Source of the DNA: Bacteroidaceae bacterium
GTDB lineage: Bacteria > Bacteroidota > Bacteroidia > Bacteroidales > Bacteroidaceae
DNA: 64,000 nt
Assembly: GCA_017650105.1 (NCBI GenBank)
Contig: JAGCFO010000036.1
Span: 50,840 to 114,839, forward strand
Direction of reading: 5' to 3'
Position numbers and translations under genes: made by a program. The notes under the pieces were generated by a model, which was not told the DNA's origin, ran no database searches, and saw only the letters and a list, made by a program, of their open reading frames with translations. Below, piece by piece: positions 1 through 9,550 of this stretch (position 1 is its first letter; the number at the start of each line of letters is the position of its first letter).

Positions 1-993
<993 letters not shown>

Positions 994-1070
994 GGTACAG
1001 GTAAGAGCCGCTTCCTCCCTACATATCATGCTCCACAACCGTTGTCCCAAAAGATAACACCTCTCTGACT

Positions 1071-1856
1071 ATGGGAAAAAACAAGCTCAGCAAGTTTGCC
1101 GACATGAAGGTTTACCCTAATGTCTTCGAGTTTTCGTTTCAGTACAACGACAACCAAGTGTGCGAGATGCAGGGGAAATGGAATGAATCGTACTTCCACA
1201 ACAATCATCCCATCGTGCTGGAGCTTGGCTGCGGCAGAGGGGAGTACACCGTAGGCTTGGCAAAGCAATGCCCCGGGAAGAACTACATAGGCATCGACAT
1301 CAAGGGGGCTCGCATGTGGACGGGAGCCACACAAGCCCTGCAAGAGGGGTTGACAAACGTGGCATTCCTGCGCACCAGCATCGAGCAGGTCCAACGTTTC
1401 TTTGCGCAAGGCGAAGTGAGCGAATTGTGGATTACTTTCCCCGACCCACAGATGAAAAAGCACACGAAGCGCCTCACTTCCACGCCCTTCCTGCAAAGAT
1501 ACTCGCAGATACTCTGCCCTAATGGTATCATTCACCTGAAAACCGACAGCCCCTTCCTATATACTTATACCGACGCGCTGGTGAAGCTTAATAATCTTCC
1601 CGTGGAAGTCAACACCGCAAACCTGTATGGCCCACTCTCTTCTTCCGAAGAGGAGCAGACACGGGAGGCTCGTGCCATCCGCACTTACTACGAGAGCCAG
1701 TGGCTCAGCAGGGGTTTCGACATAAAGTATATCCGCTTCCGTCTGCCAGCAAACGAAGCACTGCAGGAGCCCAACATCGAGATAGAGCTCGACTCCTACC
1801 GCAGCTACAACCGCGACAAACGGAGCGGTATCGACAGTCGTCCCGCAGCAAAATAG
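1071..1856 (+). CDS. trmB: tRNA (guanine-N7-)-methyltransferase
   Basis: Uses S-adenosylmethionine to make m7G at position 46 in the variable loop of tRNAs, in the cytosol. The protein has 261 residues. The SAM-binding glycine motif [15 protein letters not shown] is at about residues 49-63, and the family signature [13 protein letters not shown] at about 123-135. Compared with enterobacterial TrmB it is slightly long, with an N-terminal extension ([15 protein letters not shown]) that I take as normal for Bacteroidetes. The start is the first ATG after guaB. The mrp gene follows after 25 nt, so the genes may share a transcript. Confidence 0.93.
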   Translation: MGKNKLSKFADMKVYPNVFEFSFQYNDNQVCEMQGKWNESYFHNNHPIVLELGCGRGEYTVGLAKQCPGKNYIGIDIKGARMWTGATQALQEGLTNVAFLRTSIEQVQRFFAQGEVSELWITFPDPQMKKHTKRLTSTPFLQRYSQILCPNGIIHLKTDSPFLYTYTDALVKLNNLPVEVNTANLYGPLSSSEEEQTREARAIRTYYESQWLSRGFDIKYIRFRLPANEALQEPNIEIELDSYRSYNRDKRSGIDSRPAAK

Positions 1857-1881
1857 CTAATTCTTTTTCCCAGAGACAACT

Positions 1882-2952
1882 ATGACACTCTATCCAAAAC
1901 TAATCCTTGACGCCCTCTCCCACGTGCGTTACCCTGGTACGGGGAAGAATATCGTTGAGTCAGGGATGGTAGCCGACGACCTACGCATCAACGGCATGAA
2001 GGTCTCCTTCTCGCTCGTCTTCGAAAAGCAGACCGACCCTTTCATGAAATCACTCGTGAAGAGCGCCGAAGCCGCCATACACACCTATGTAAGCAACGAC
2101 GCTGATGTTAAAATCAACATAAAGACTCTACAGCAGCCCGCAAGCAAGGAAGAGCCCCCACTGCCGGGAGTGAAACACATCATCGCCGTTGCTTCGGGAA
2201 AGGGAGGCGTCGGCAAGTCGACGGTAGCTGTCAACCTTGCCGTAGCGCTGGCTCAGCTGGGCTATAAGGTAGGGCTCCTCGATGCCGACATCTTTGGGCC
2301 AAGCATTCCCAAGATGTTTCTTGTGGAGGAAGAACGCGCCTTTGCCGAGGAGGTGGATGGGCACTCTCTCATCGTGCCCATCGAGCGATATGGCGTGAAG
2401 ATTCTCTCCATCGGTTTCTTTGTCGACCCCTCTCAGGCAACCATTTGGCGCGGAGGAATGGCGAGCAACGCTCTCAAGCAGCTGATATGCGAAACAAACT
2501 GGGGCGAGCTCGACTATCTTCTCATCGACATGCCTCCCGGAACTAGCGACATTCACATCACTACCGTGCAGACTATCTCCCTCACGGGAGCCATCGTGGT
2601 AAGCACACCACAGGATGTTGCCCTTGCTGACGCGCGCAAAGCCATCAGCATGTTCACCAACGACAAGGTGAACGTCCCCATCCTCGGGCTGGTGGAGAAT
2701 ATGGCGTGGTTCACTCCTGCCGAACTGCCCAACAACCGCTACTACATCTTCGGAAAGGAGGGTTGCAAACGCCTTGCTGAGGAGATGAACATCCCTCTTC
2801 TCGGGCAGATTCCCCTCGTGCAGAGCATCTGCAACGGTGGAGATGCCGGCATGCCCGTAGCTCTCTATCCCGAAAGCCTGACAGGAGCAGCCTTCGTGGA
2901 CTTGGCACGCCAATTGGTGCAAGCTACAGACAATACACTTTCGCAAATCTGA
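1882..2952 (+). CDS. mrp: Mrp/NBP35-family ATP-binding Fe-S cluster carrier
   Basis: A P-loop ATPase of the Mrp/ApbC/NBP35 group, thought to carry and transfer [4Fe-4S] clusters to apoproteins. It has 356 residues. The N-terminal domain (about 1-80) is of the MIP18/DUF59 type. The deviant Walker A GKGGVGKSTVAVNLA is at about 107-121, followed by DADIFGPSIPKM and the switch motif DYLLIDMPPGTSDIH. The region that in enteric ApbC carries the cluster-bridging CxxC reads ENMAWFTPAELPNNRYY here, with no CxxC. The family call is firm, but how it holds a cluster is unclear. It sits 25 nt behind trmB. Confidence 0.92.
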   Translation: MTLYPKLILDALSHVRYPGTGKNIVESGMVADDLRINGMKVSFSLVFEKQTDPFMKSLVKSAEAAIHTYVSNDADVKINIKTLQQPASKEEPPLPGVKHIIAVASGKGGVGKSTVAVNLAVALAQLGYKVGLLDADIFGPSIPKMFLVEEERAFAEEVDGHSLIVPIERYGVKILSIGFFVDPSQATIWRGGMASNALKQLICETNWGELDYLLIDMPPGTSDIHITTVQTISLTGAIVVSTPQDVALADARKAISMFTNDKVNVPILGLVENMAWFTPAELPNNRYYIFGKEGCKRLAEEMNIPLLGQIPLVQSICNGGDAGMPVALYPESLTGAAFVDLARQLVQATDNTLSQI

Positions 2953-2981
2953 AAGGATTTCATTTTTTATAACTCACAAAC

Positions 2982-3015
2982 TTGGAGGCGACACACGGCA
3001 GTCTAACTACTTTTG
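2982..3015 (+). promoter_or_regulatory. Bacteroidetes-type promoter, near-leaderless
   Basis: A -7 element TACTTTTG at 3008-3015 follows a TTG at 2982-2984 by 23 nt. Transcription would be expected to start about 5-8 nt after the -7 box, within a base or two of the ATG at 3022, giving an mRNA with essentially no leader. Confidence 0.5.
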
Positions 3016-3021
3016 CAAACT

Positions 3022-4086
3022 ATGAAACGAATCATCGAGTGTGTTCCTAATTTCAGCGAAGGAAGGAATGCGCAAGTCATCAGCCAAATAGTCTCCGCCA
3101 TCGCCTGCGCTGGGAAAGAAAGCGACAGGGTGAGAGTTCTCAACGTCGATTCCGGAGACGCAGCCAATCGTACCGTAGTCACCTTCACGGGCTCCCCCGA
3201 AGCCGTCTGCGAGGCTGCCTTTCAAGGAGTGAAGGCTGCAGGCGAACTTATTGATATGCGCCTCCAACACGGCACGCATCCTCGCTCGGGAGCGACTGAT
3301 GTGCTGCCTCTAATCCCCATTTCGGGTATCACTCTCGAAGAGTGTGCCGAGCTCGCACGCACCCTTGCCAAACGCATTTACGACGAACTTGGGATTGCCT
3401 GCTACTGCTACGAAGCATCTGCCTTTAGGCCAGAACGAAAGAATCTGGCTGTCTGCCGCGCAGGAGAATATGAGGCTCTGCCGGAAAAACTTGCAGACCC
3501 TGCCCGACGCCCCGATTTCGGTCCCGAATTCTACAACGAGCGCATCGCCTTCAGCGGAGCCGTCAACATCGGAGCTCGCAATTTCCTGATTGCCGTCAAC
3601 TTCAATCTCGACACCACATCCGTTGCTTTTGCAACAGACATTGCCTGCGATGTGAGGGAGAAGGGACGCAAGGCAAGAGAGGAAGGCACGGGAAAGGTTC
3701 TGAAGGATTCGGAAGGCAATGACGTCTGGATTCACGGAACGCTCAGGGGATGCAAGGCCATAGGCTGGTACATCGACGAGTATCATATCGCACAGGTATC
3801 AATGAACATCACCGACATCGTTGCCACACCCCTTCATATCGCCTTCGAGGAAGTCTGCCGCGCTGCTTCCGCAAGAGGAATTCACGTCACGGGCACCGAA
3901 ATAATCGGCTTGGTGCCGAAAAGTGTGCTTGTTGATGCCGGCAAGTATTTCCTTTCAAAACAGAATCGCCCGACAGATATCAGCGAGGAGGAAATCATTC
4001 GCGTTGCGATACAATCCATGAGCCTTGATGACCTAAGGCCCTTCAATCCCAAGGAGAAGGTGATAGAATACCTTTTGGAGGAATAA
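3022..4086 (+). CDS. ftcD: Glutamate formimidoyltransferase (stand-alone)
   Basis: Transfers the formimino group from N-formimino-L-glutamate to tetrahydrofolate, the last step of one histidine degradation route. The 354-residue product matches only the formiminotransferase half of mammalian FTCD (KRIIECVPNFSEGRN at the start, HPRSGATDVLPLIPI with the likely catalytic His). The cyclodeaminase half is absent. ATG 3022 was chosen over an upstream in-frame TTG at 3013, which lies inside the promoter box. No hutH, hutU, hutI or cyclodeaminase gene is adjacent, so a role in histidine use or C1 metabolism cannot be read from context. Confidence 0.88.
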   Translation: MKRIIECVPNFSEGRNAQVISQIVSAIACAGKESDRVRVLNVDSGDAANRTVVTFTGSPEAVCEAAFQGVKAAGELIDMRLQHGTHPRSGATDVLPLIPISGITLEECAELARTLAKRIYDELGIACYCYEASAFRPERKNLAVCRAGEYEALPEKLADPARRPDFGPEFYNERIAFSGAVNIGARNFLIAVNFNLDTTSVAFATDIACDVREKGRKAREEGTGKVLKDSEGNDVWIHGTLRGCKAIGWYIDEYHIAQVSMNITDIVATPLHIAFEEVCRAASARGIHVTGTEIIGLVPKSVLVDAGKYFLSKQNRPTDISEEEIIRVAIQSMSLDDLRPFNPKEKVIEYLLEE

Positions 4087-4138
4087 AACCAGCGAAAGAG
4101 TTCCCTTTCACCACATGAATTTCTGTAGCGTCATCCGC

Positions 4139-5821
4139 TCATCTAAAGAGCAGCGTGATGCAGTTTCGCTGTGGAAGGATACGCCATGAAGTGGGACATT
4201 CTGAAGAGTCGTTTTTCGCGAGAGTCAGACAAGAACCCTGTAGTATGGATACAGCATAAGGATGACCTTTCCACACCGCCTTGAGTTCCTGAGGCACTGC
4301 CTCGGTAAACGGGAGTTCTGCACCTGGGGCAGCAGCGAACTGGAGAGCCCATTCCAGCGGCTGTTCGGGACGGAAAGTGCATGTGAGCCTATCTTCGCTA
4401 AACGTAAGAGAAAACGGGCCATAGGGTGTTTCTTGACGCACAGTGAGGGCATCGCCGGAGGTCTGACTGAAGGAGTGCGCAAGTATAGGTATTTCGGTAG
4501 GCTGAGCATCATCGTGGAGTGTAACGAGGCGCAGGGCAGCTCGTTCGCTCGGAGTACTCCAAATGAATCCGTCCACAACCGGCAATGTGGTATACACACA
4601 CTTCGTTGATGTGCCCGCACTGAGAAGATAGTCCGACTGGATTGACTCGTCAAACAAGTGTATATCGCGGATGCTGAATTTGTCATCGTCCCAGTAGAGT
4701 CCGGCACGGTAGAATCGGCTGTCGTACCAGGCTGCGCTACGCCCGTCGTGCAGATAGTTGTCGGGTACTGTGACAGCTGTAGGCGGCGTGATGGGATAGT
4801 GATGTCGGAACCATCGTCCCGACTCTGCAAGCGTCTCCACACGCAGCTTGCCCTCGTCGGCCATCCTGCGGATAATGGGCATCTGCATCGTCAGTCCCTC
4901 TTTCATTGCCTCCCATCCGAAAGAGTTCTCCTGCCCTGCCTGGATGTAGTTGAAAGCAAGGCTGGTGCTGCCTGCCATAGCAGAAAGGAACCACTCCACC
5001 CATTGTCTGTTGCCCCCTCCTCCACCGCCGCTATAGACGGGTTCAAGGGTAACGACGCCCTGAAAGTGGCTGTCGAGGCCATTATCATACTGATGAACGG
5101 GATCGCTGCCGAGCATGCGAAAGACGGGCACGGGAATCTGGCCCTCTGTCGTCTGCGCAGGCATGTAAGCATTTTTTCGGCTGGGGTAGTAGGCTTGGTT
5201 CCAGTAGCCTCCCCAAAGGGTATAGCCGTCGGTGCCGTACTGATCCTTGCAGTTGCAAGATGCAACGATGCCGTAGTGCTCATACAGGTACTCGAGGGTG
5301 TGGGCATCGATGAACCATGAGCCCACCGACTGCGGGTAGCATCCGAAGATATCGTGAAAGCGCTTCATATAGGTGTCGACGAGCATCTCCCGCTCGGCGG
5401 GGGTATAGCCTGTAGCAAATCCTACGTTAGCATGCCAGTCCCATGGGTAGCGCCCGCGCCATTTCATTCCTGCATCGGTGACGTGCGGCTCGGTTATCTC
5501 CCACCAGGCACCCACCTCGTGGCCCTGAGCCATCGCCTCGCGCATCAGCTGCTGGTAGGCGGGGTTGACGAGGGCATCGTACTGCAGCAAGAAGGTTCCT
5601 CTGAAGCCATACTCGTTGAGTTGCGCGAGTTGGTTGGCGGTAGTGCGGTAAAGGTACTCGTCGGTAAACCTCGCATCGCGCGGCTCTGTCTGACGCACAA
5701 AGTTCACGAAGTTGACGATGCAGGGATGCTGGTGTACCTTGCGCTGTTGGCACGAGACCAGAGTTACGGCAACCAGCATGAAGGAAGCTGCTGATAGAAG
5801 GAGACGGCTGAAGGCTCTCAT
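4139..5821 (-). CDS. Uncharacterised lipoprotein, deacetylase/GH-like fold
   Basis: A 560-residue exported protein of unknown function. The signal peptide ends in a lipobox (VTLVSC, Cys24), so it is probably anchored in an outer or periplasmic membrane face. Residues 30-300 are rich in Trp, His and Asp and look like a polysaccharide deacetylase or TIM-barrel hydrolase: GTFLLQYDALVNPAYQQLMR, GHEVGAWWEITEPH and SWFIDAHTLEYLYEHYGI resemble the strand/helix pattern of NodB-like domains. The C-terminal half (about 400-560) looks like a beta-sandwich. The architecture recalls Bacteroidetes proteins listed as DUF3863/DUF3864, which I cannot verify. It begins 33 nt after the AmpG-like permease and is probably co-transcribed with it, which suggests a cell-wall sugar substrate. 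The link is inference. Confidence 0.6.
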   Translation of the reverse strand: MRAFSRLLLSAASFMLVAVTLVSCQQRKVHQHPCIVNFVNFVRQTEPRDARFTDEYLYRTTANQLAQLNEYGFRGTFLLQYDALVNPAYQQLMREAMAQGHEVGAWWEITEPHVTDAGMKWRGRYPWDWHANVGFATGYTPAEREMLVDTYMKRFHDIFGCYPQSVGSWFIDAHTLEYLYEHYGIVASCNCKDQYGTDGYTLWGGYWNQAYYPSRKNAYMPAQTTEGQIPVPVFRMLGSDPVHQYDNGLDSHFQGVVTLEPVYSGGGGGGNRQWVEWFLSAMAGSTSLAFNYIQAGQENSFGWEAMKEGLTMQMPIIRRMADEGKLRVETLAESGRWFRHHYPITPPTAVTVPDNYLHDGRSAAWYDSRFYRAGLYWDDDKFSIRDIHLFDESIQSDYLLSAGTSTKCVYTTLPVVDGFIWSTPSERAALRLVTLHDDAQPTEIPILAHSFSQTSGDALTVRQETPYGPFSLTFSEDRLTCTFRPEQPLEWALQFAAAPGAELPFTEAVPQELKAVWKGHPYAVSILQGSCLTLAKNDSSECPTSWRILPQRNCITLLFR

Positions 5822-5854
5822 AACGTATGTGCGGATATAAGAAGATGAGGAATA

Positions 5855-7171
5855 CTATTCTCTGGACAGCGCCTTCTTCTTGCCGAACTCCGGGTCGATA
5901 CGCAGGAAGGCGGCAACGAGGAAGGTGACAAGGCAGCATGCTGTCACCCATATGAAAAACATGCGATAGCCCATGATCTCCTGCAGATAGCCGGCAAACA
6001 TGCCGGGAATCATCATGCCCGCAGCCATGAAGGCTGTGGCGATGGCATAGTGGGCGGTCTGGTAGTTTCCGCGCGCATAGTAGAGAAGGAAGAGCATATA
6101 GGCTGTGAAACCGAAGCCGTAGCCGAACTGCTCGATGAAGAGGCACGAGGCGATGAGCGGCAGGCTGGAGGGCTGGGCATAACTCATCCAGATGTAGACG
6201 ATGTCGGGTAGCGAGATGGCCCACACCATAGGCCAGAGCCAGCGCTTGAGTCCTCCGCGCGAGGCAACGATGCCACCCAGGATGCCTCCCAGCGTGAGAC
6301 CTATGACACCGATGGTGCCCTTCACGAGTCCCACTTGCGCAGCTGTGAGCGCCAGCCCGCCCTTGTCGAGAGGATCGAGGAGAAAGAGGGTGCTCATCTT
6401 GGTGAGCTGCGCCTCGGGAAGGCGGAAGAGGAGCATGAAAAGGAGCGCTGCCCACATGCGGTCTTTCTGGAAGAAGGTGACAAACGTGCGCCAAAACTCA
6501 CTGAAGAACTGTCGTGCCGACACGGTGTGCGCCTCGCCCTCGGCTGCATCCTGTGCAGCAGCGAGTCGCGGCAACATAAAGCGGTGATAGAGCGACAGCA
6601 ACACAAACAGCACGGCAACGCCTCCGAGTGCCGCCATCCACGCGCGGCGTGTTGCCGACTCTTCGGGCATCGTCTTGCCGAAGCGCCCCATCAGCAGTCC
6701 CACGAGCGCCAGCAGACCTCCCTCGGCAGCGATGGTTGCCAGGCGGTAGAAGGTGCTGCGTATGCCCACGAAGAACGACTGGTCGCCCGAGCTGAGCGCC
6801 TGCATGTAGAAGCCGTCGGCAGCGATATCGTGGGTGGCGCTGCTGAAGGCAAGCAGCCAGAAGAGCGCCATCGACCAGGCGAGCCATCCGTGCAGCGGGA
6901 GCGTGAAGGCTACGGCTGCCAGCAGCACACCCACCAGCAGCTGCATGGCGGTAATCCACCAGCGGCTGGTGCGCACGATGCCCACGAGAGGGCTCCACAG
7001 GGGTTTAATGAGCCACGGTAGGTAGAACCATCCAGTGTAGAACGCCACGTCGCCGTTGCTGAGCCCCATCTGTTTGTACATGACGACAGAGAGAGTGATG
7101 ACGATGACGTAAGGCACTCCTTCGGCAAAATAGAGTGAGGGCACCCATGCCCACGGATTGACTTTCTTCAT
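5855..7171 (-). CDS. MFS permease, AmpG-like (muropeptide importer candidate)
   Basis: A 438-residue integral inner-membrane transporter with about 12 hydrophobic segments. The start MKKVNPWAWVPSLYFAEGVPY is typical of AmpG/PAT-type permeases, with GWFYLPWLIKPLWSPLVG in the first loop region. AmpG proteins import anhydro-muropeptides for peptidoglycan recycling. The specific substrate here is inferred from the divergent neighbours: an AmgK-like kinase, a BadF-type kinase and a MurU-like nucleotidyltransferase. It is the first gene of a two-gene minus-strand unit with the 4139-5821 lipoprotein and shares a 118-bp divergent promoter region with the kinase gene. A general sugar or siderophore MFS carrier remains possible. 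Confidence 0.75.
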   Translation of the reverse strand: MKKVNPWAWVPSLYFAEGVPYVIVITLSVVMYKQMGLSNGDVAFYTGWFYLPWLIKPLWSPLVGIVRTSRWWITAMQLLVGVLLAAVAFTLPLHGWLAWSMALFWLLAFSSATHDIAADGFYMQALSSGDQSFFVGIRSTFYRLATIAAEGGLLALVGLLMGRFGKTMPEESATRRAWMAALGGVAVLFVLLSLYHRFMLPRLAAAQDAAEGEAHTVSARQFFSEFWRTFVTFFQKDRMWAALLFMLLFRLPEAQLTKMSTLFLLDPLDKGGLALTAAQVGLVKGTIGVIGLTLGGILGGIVASRGGLKRWLWPMVWAISLPDIVYIWMSYAQPSSLPLIASCLFIEQFGYGFGFTAYMLFLLYYARGNYQTAHYAIATAFMAAGMMIPGMFAGYLQEIMGYRMFFIWVTACCLVTFLVAAFLRIDPEFGKKKALSRE

Positions 7172-7203
7172 AGCAGTTGGGGAGAAGTTGTTTTTCTTTG
7201 CTG

Positions 7204-7211
7204 CAAAAATA
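7204..7211 (-). promoter_or_regulatory. -7 box for the AmpG-like gene
   Basis: Read on the minus strand the box is TATTTTTG, 32 nt upstream of the start at 7171. No clear -33 TTTG is present. It is interleaved with the divergent plus-strand promoter at 7222-7253. Confidence 0.4.
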
Positions 7212-7221
7212 AGAAAAACTT

Positions 7222-7253
7222 TTTGTTTCCGTCGTCACTTTGCATTACTTTTG
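7222..7253 (+). promoter_or_regulatory. Promoter of the kinase-RapZ operon
   Basis: TTTG at 7222-7225, a 20-nt spacer, then TACTTTTG at 7246-7253. This matches the Bacteroidetes sigma-70 consensus spacing. The predicted start near 7260 leaves a leader of about 30 nt before ATG 7290. Confidence 0.7.
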
Positions 7254-7289
7254 CAAAAAAATAAAAAAGGTAGTTTCAATCCCCGAAAC

Positions 7290-8705
7290 ATGATACAGAC
7301 GCTCCAATCACTCTACCTGGCGCTGACAGAACACGAGCCCATAAGCACTGAAGCCTTGACGCCTGCCGGCTCCAACCGGCGCTACTACCGTCTGAGCACC
7401 CCCGGCGAGAAGTCGCTGATAGGTGTGGAGGGCACCTCCGTCGACGAGAACATGGCCTTCATCTCCCTTGCCCGTCAACTGCGTGCGAAGGGCCTCAGTG
7501 TGCCCGAGGTGAAAGCGGTCAGCGACGACATGCTCTGCTATCTGCAGGAGGACTTGGGCGACACCTCGCTCTTCGCCCTCATCAACCCCTCCTCGTCGTC
7601 GGAAAGCGACTCCACGCTTGTCCACAGCCTGCTGTGCGAGGTGATGCGCCAGCTGCCCGACATCCAGTTCAAGGGTGCCGACGGTTTCGACTTCAGCGTC
7701 TGCTACCCGCTGCCTTCCTTCGACAAGCGCAGCATCATGTGGGACCTCAACTACTTCAAATACTGCTTCCTGAAGAGCACCGGCATCGACTTCTCAGAGC
7801 CCGCTCTCGAAGACGACTTCGAGCACCTTTGCGATGTGCTCCTGCGCGAGCCCTGCGACACGCTCATGTACCGCGACTTCCAGTCGCGCAACGTGATGGT
7901 TCACGACGGCAAGCCCTACTTCATCGACTTTCAGGGTGCCCGCCGCGGGCCCGTCCAGTACGATGTCGCCTCGTTTCTCTGGCAGGCGCGCGCCTGCTTC
8001 AGCGATACACTGAAGGAAGAGCTCATCGACGTCTACCTGCAGGCGCTGCAGCCCTGGCGGCAGACCGACGGCAACACCTTTCGCCACACGCTCCACTACT
8101 TCGTGCTGTTCCGTCAGCTGCAAGTGCTGGGCGCCTACGGCTTCCGCGGGAAGGTGGAGGGCAAGGCTCACTTCCTGCAGAGCATACCCTTCGCTATCGG
8201 TGCCCTGAGGCACGAGCTGGAGCAGCATTCCTTTGCCGAGATTCCCTATCTGCAGCAGCTGCTCACAAAGATGACAACCCTGCCGCAGCTGCAGCCCACG
8301 CCCCACAAGGAGGGGCTGACTGTGCAGATAAGCAGCTTCTCGTTCAAGAAAGGAGTGCCTGCCGACAAGAGCGACAACGGAGGGGGGTTCGTCTTCGACT
8401 GCCGAGCCGTGAGCAATCCCGGGCGCTACGAACAGTACCGCGCCTTCACAGGCAAGGACGACTGCGTGAAAGCCTTCCTCGACGACAAAGAGGATATGGC
8501 TCTCTTCCTCCAGCATGTCTATGCCCTTGTGGACCAGGCTGTGGAGCGCTACCTCGCACGCGGATTCACGCATCTCATGGTGAGCTTCGGATGCACGGGA
8601 GGGCAACATCGTTCGGTGTACGCCGCAGAGCACCTTGCCGAGCACCTGAAGAGCAAATACGACGTTAACATCGACCTGACACATAAAGAACATCCCGAGA
8701 TATGA
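7290..8705 (+). CDS. AmgK-like anomeric sugar kinase fused to RapZ C-terminal domain
   Basis: A 471-residue two-domain protein. Residues 1-340 form an aminoglycoside-phosphotransferase-fold kinase: YRDFQSRNVM (about 194-203) is the catalytic loop and YFIDFQGA (about 209-216) the metal site. AmgK of this fold phosphorylates MurNAc (and GlcNAc) at C1 in Pseudomonas. Residues 343-471 match the C-terminal domain of RapZ, including FGCTGGQHRSVYAAEHLAE (about 432-450). In enteric bacteria that domain senses glucosamine-6-phosphate. The N-terminal P-loop kinase half of RapZ is absent and the sugar kinase takes its place. ATG 7290 was chosen because the promoter ends at 7253; an in-frame extension upstream runs through the promoter. 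The gene overlaps the next by ATGA. The C1-kinase activity is inferred from family and context. Confidence 0.85.
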   Translation: MIQTLQSLYLALTEHEPISTEALTPAGSNRRYYRLSTPGEKSLIGVEGTSVDENMAFISLARQLRAKGLSVPEVKAVSDDMLCYLQEDLGDTSLFALINPSSSSESDSTLVHSLLCEVMRQLPDIQFKGADGFDFSVCYPLPSFDKRSIMWDLNYFKYCFLKSTGIDFSEPALEDDFEHLCDVLLREPCDTLMYRDFQSRNVMVHDGKPYFIDFQGARRGPVQYDVASFLWQARACFSDTLKEELIDVYLQALQPWRQTDGNTFRHTLHYFVLFRQLQVLGAYGFRGKVEGKAHFLQSIPFAIGALRHELEQHSFAEIPYLQQLLTKMTTLPQLQPTPHKEGLTVQISSFSFKKGVPADKSDNGGGFVFDCRAVSNPGRYEQYRAFTGKDDCVKAFLDDKEDMALFLQHVYALVDQAVERYLARGFTHLMVSFGCTGGQHRSVYAAEHLAEHLKSKYDVNIDLTHKEHPEI

Positions 8706-9547
8706 CACGAATCATAGCCGACAGCGGCTCAACAAAGACCGACTGGAGCATCTGCATCGACAACGAAGTGCTCCAGGCCGTACAGACACAAGGCATCAAC
8801 CCCTATCATCAGCCTGAGGAAGTGATTGCCAACGTACTGGAACAGGAGTTCCTCCCTGCCCTTCACACCACCCTCACCGGCAACACGGAGGTCATTTTCT
8901 ATGGTGCCGGCTGTGCCAACGAGACAGCCTGCAATCGTGTGCGCTCCGTCATCAGGAAAGTGCTGGGAACCGACAGCATAGAGGTGTGCACCGACCTGCT
9001 GGGTGCCGCTCGCGCCCTCTGCGGGCACTCCGAGGGCATCGCCTGCGTGCTGGGGACGGGTAGCAACTCGTGCCTCTTCGACGGCCAGCGGATAGTGGAG
9101 AACGTGCCGCCTATGGGCTACATACTGGGCGACGAGGGCAGCAGCGCCGCCCTGGGCAAGCGCTTGCTCTCCGACGTCTTCAAGAACCAGCTCCCTACCG
9201 ACCTACGCGACGAGTTCCTCGACAAGTACCAGCTGACGCAGGAGTCGGTGCTCGAGCGCGTCTACCGCCAGCCTCTCGTCAACCGCTTCCTTGCCAGCTT
9301 CACACCCTTCCTCTCCGAGCACCGCATGGTGCCCGAGGTGCACAGGATACTGGTGAGCAGCTTCACCGAGTTCCTCACGCGCAACGTGCATCAGTATCAC
9401 CGTCCCTGGCTACCCATCAACTGCGTGGGCTCCATCGCCTACGTCTTCGCACAAGAAGTGAAGGAGGCTGCCGAAGGACTCGGGATGGAGATGGGAATCG
9501 TCATGCAGAGCCCCATGAAGGGACTCATCAAATACCACATCGAGTAG
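8702..9547 (+). CDS. BadF/BcrA-family amino-sugar kinase (GlcNAc/MurNAc kinase-like)
   Basis: A 281-residue ASKHA-fold kinase. The phosphate-1 loop ADSGSTKTDWSIC is at the N-terminus, the phosphate-2 region LGTGSNSCLFDG at about 117-128, and GDEGSSAALGKRLLSDV is the adenosine-side motif seen in N-acetylglucosamine kinases of this family. The likely reaction is ATP-dependent phosphorylation of GlcNAc or a related wall-derived sugar. Its start ATG overlaps the stop of the upstream kinase (ATGA), and the nucleotidyltransferase starts 3 nt after its stop, so the three proteins are almost surely made together. The exact sugar is not shown by the sequence. Confidence 0.85.
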   Translation: MTRIIADSGSTKTDWSICIDNEVLQAVQTQGINPYHQPEEVIANVLEQEFLPALHTTLTGNTEVIFYGAGCANETACNRVRSVIRKVLGTDSIEVCTDLLGAARALCGHSEGIACVLGTGSNSCLFDGQRIVENVPPMGYILGDEGSSAALGKRLLSDVFKNQLPTDLRDEFLDKYQLTQESVLERVYRQPLVNRFLASFTPFLSEHRMVPEVHRILVSSFTEFLTRNVHQYHRPWLPINCVGSIAYVFAQEVKEAAEGLGMEMGIVMQSPMKGLIKYHIE

Positions 9548-9550
9548 GAG

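Noticed and set aside
1026..1535. Minus-strand 169-residue frame opposite trmB
   Set aside because: It is a shadow of a secure gene with no promoter or family match.
7158..7289. N-terminal extension of the kinase-RapZ fusion
   Set aside because: The extra codons cover the promoter and overlap the divergent permease gene; ATG 7290 gives the normal kinase start.
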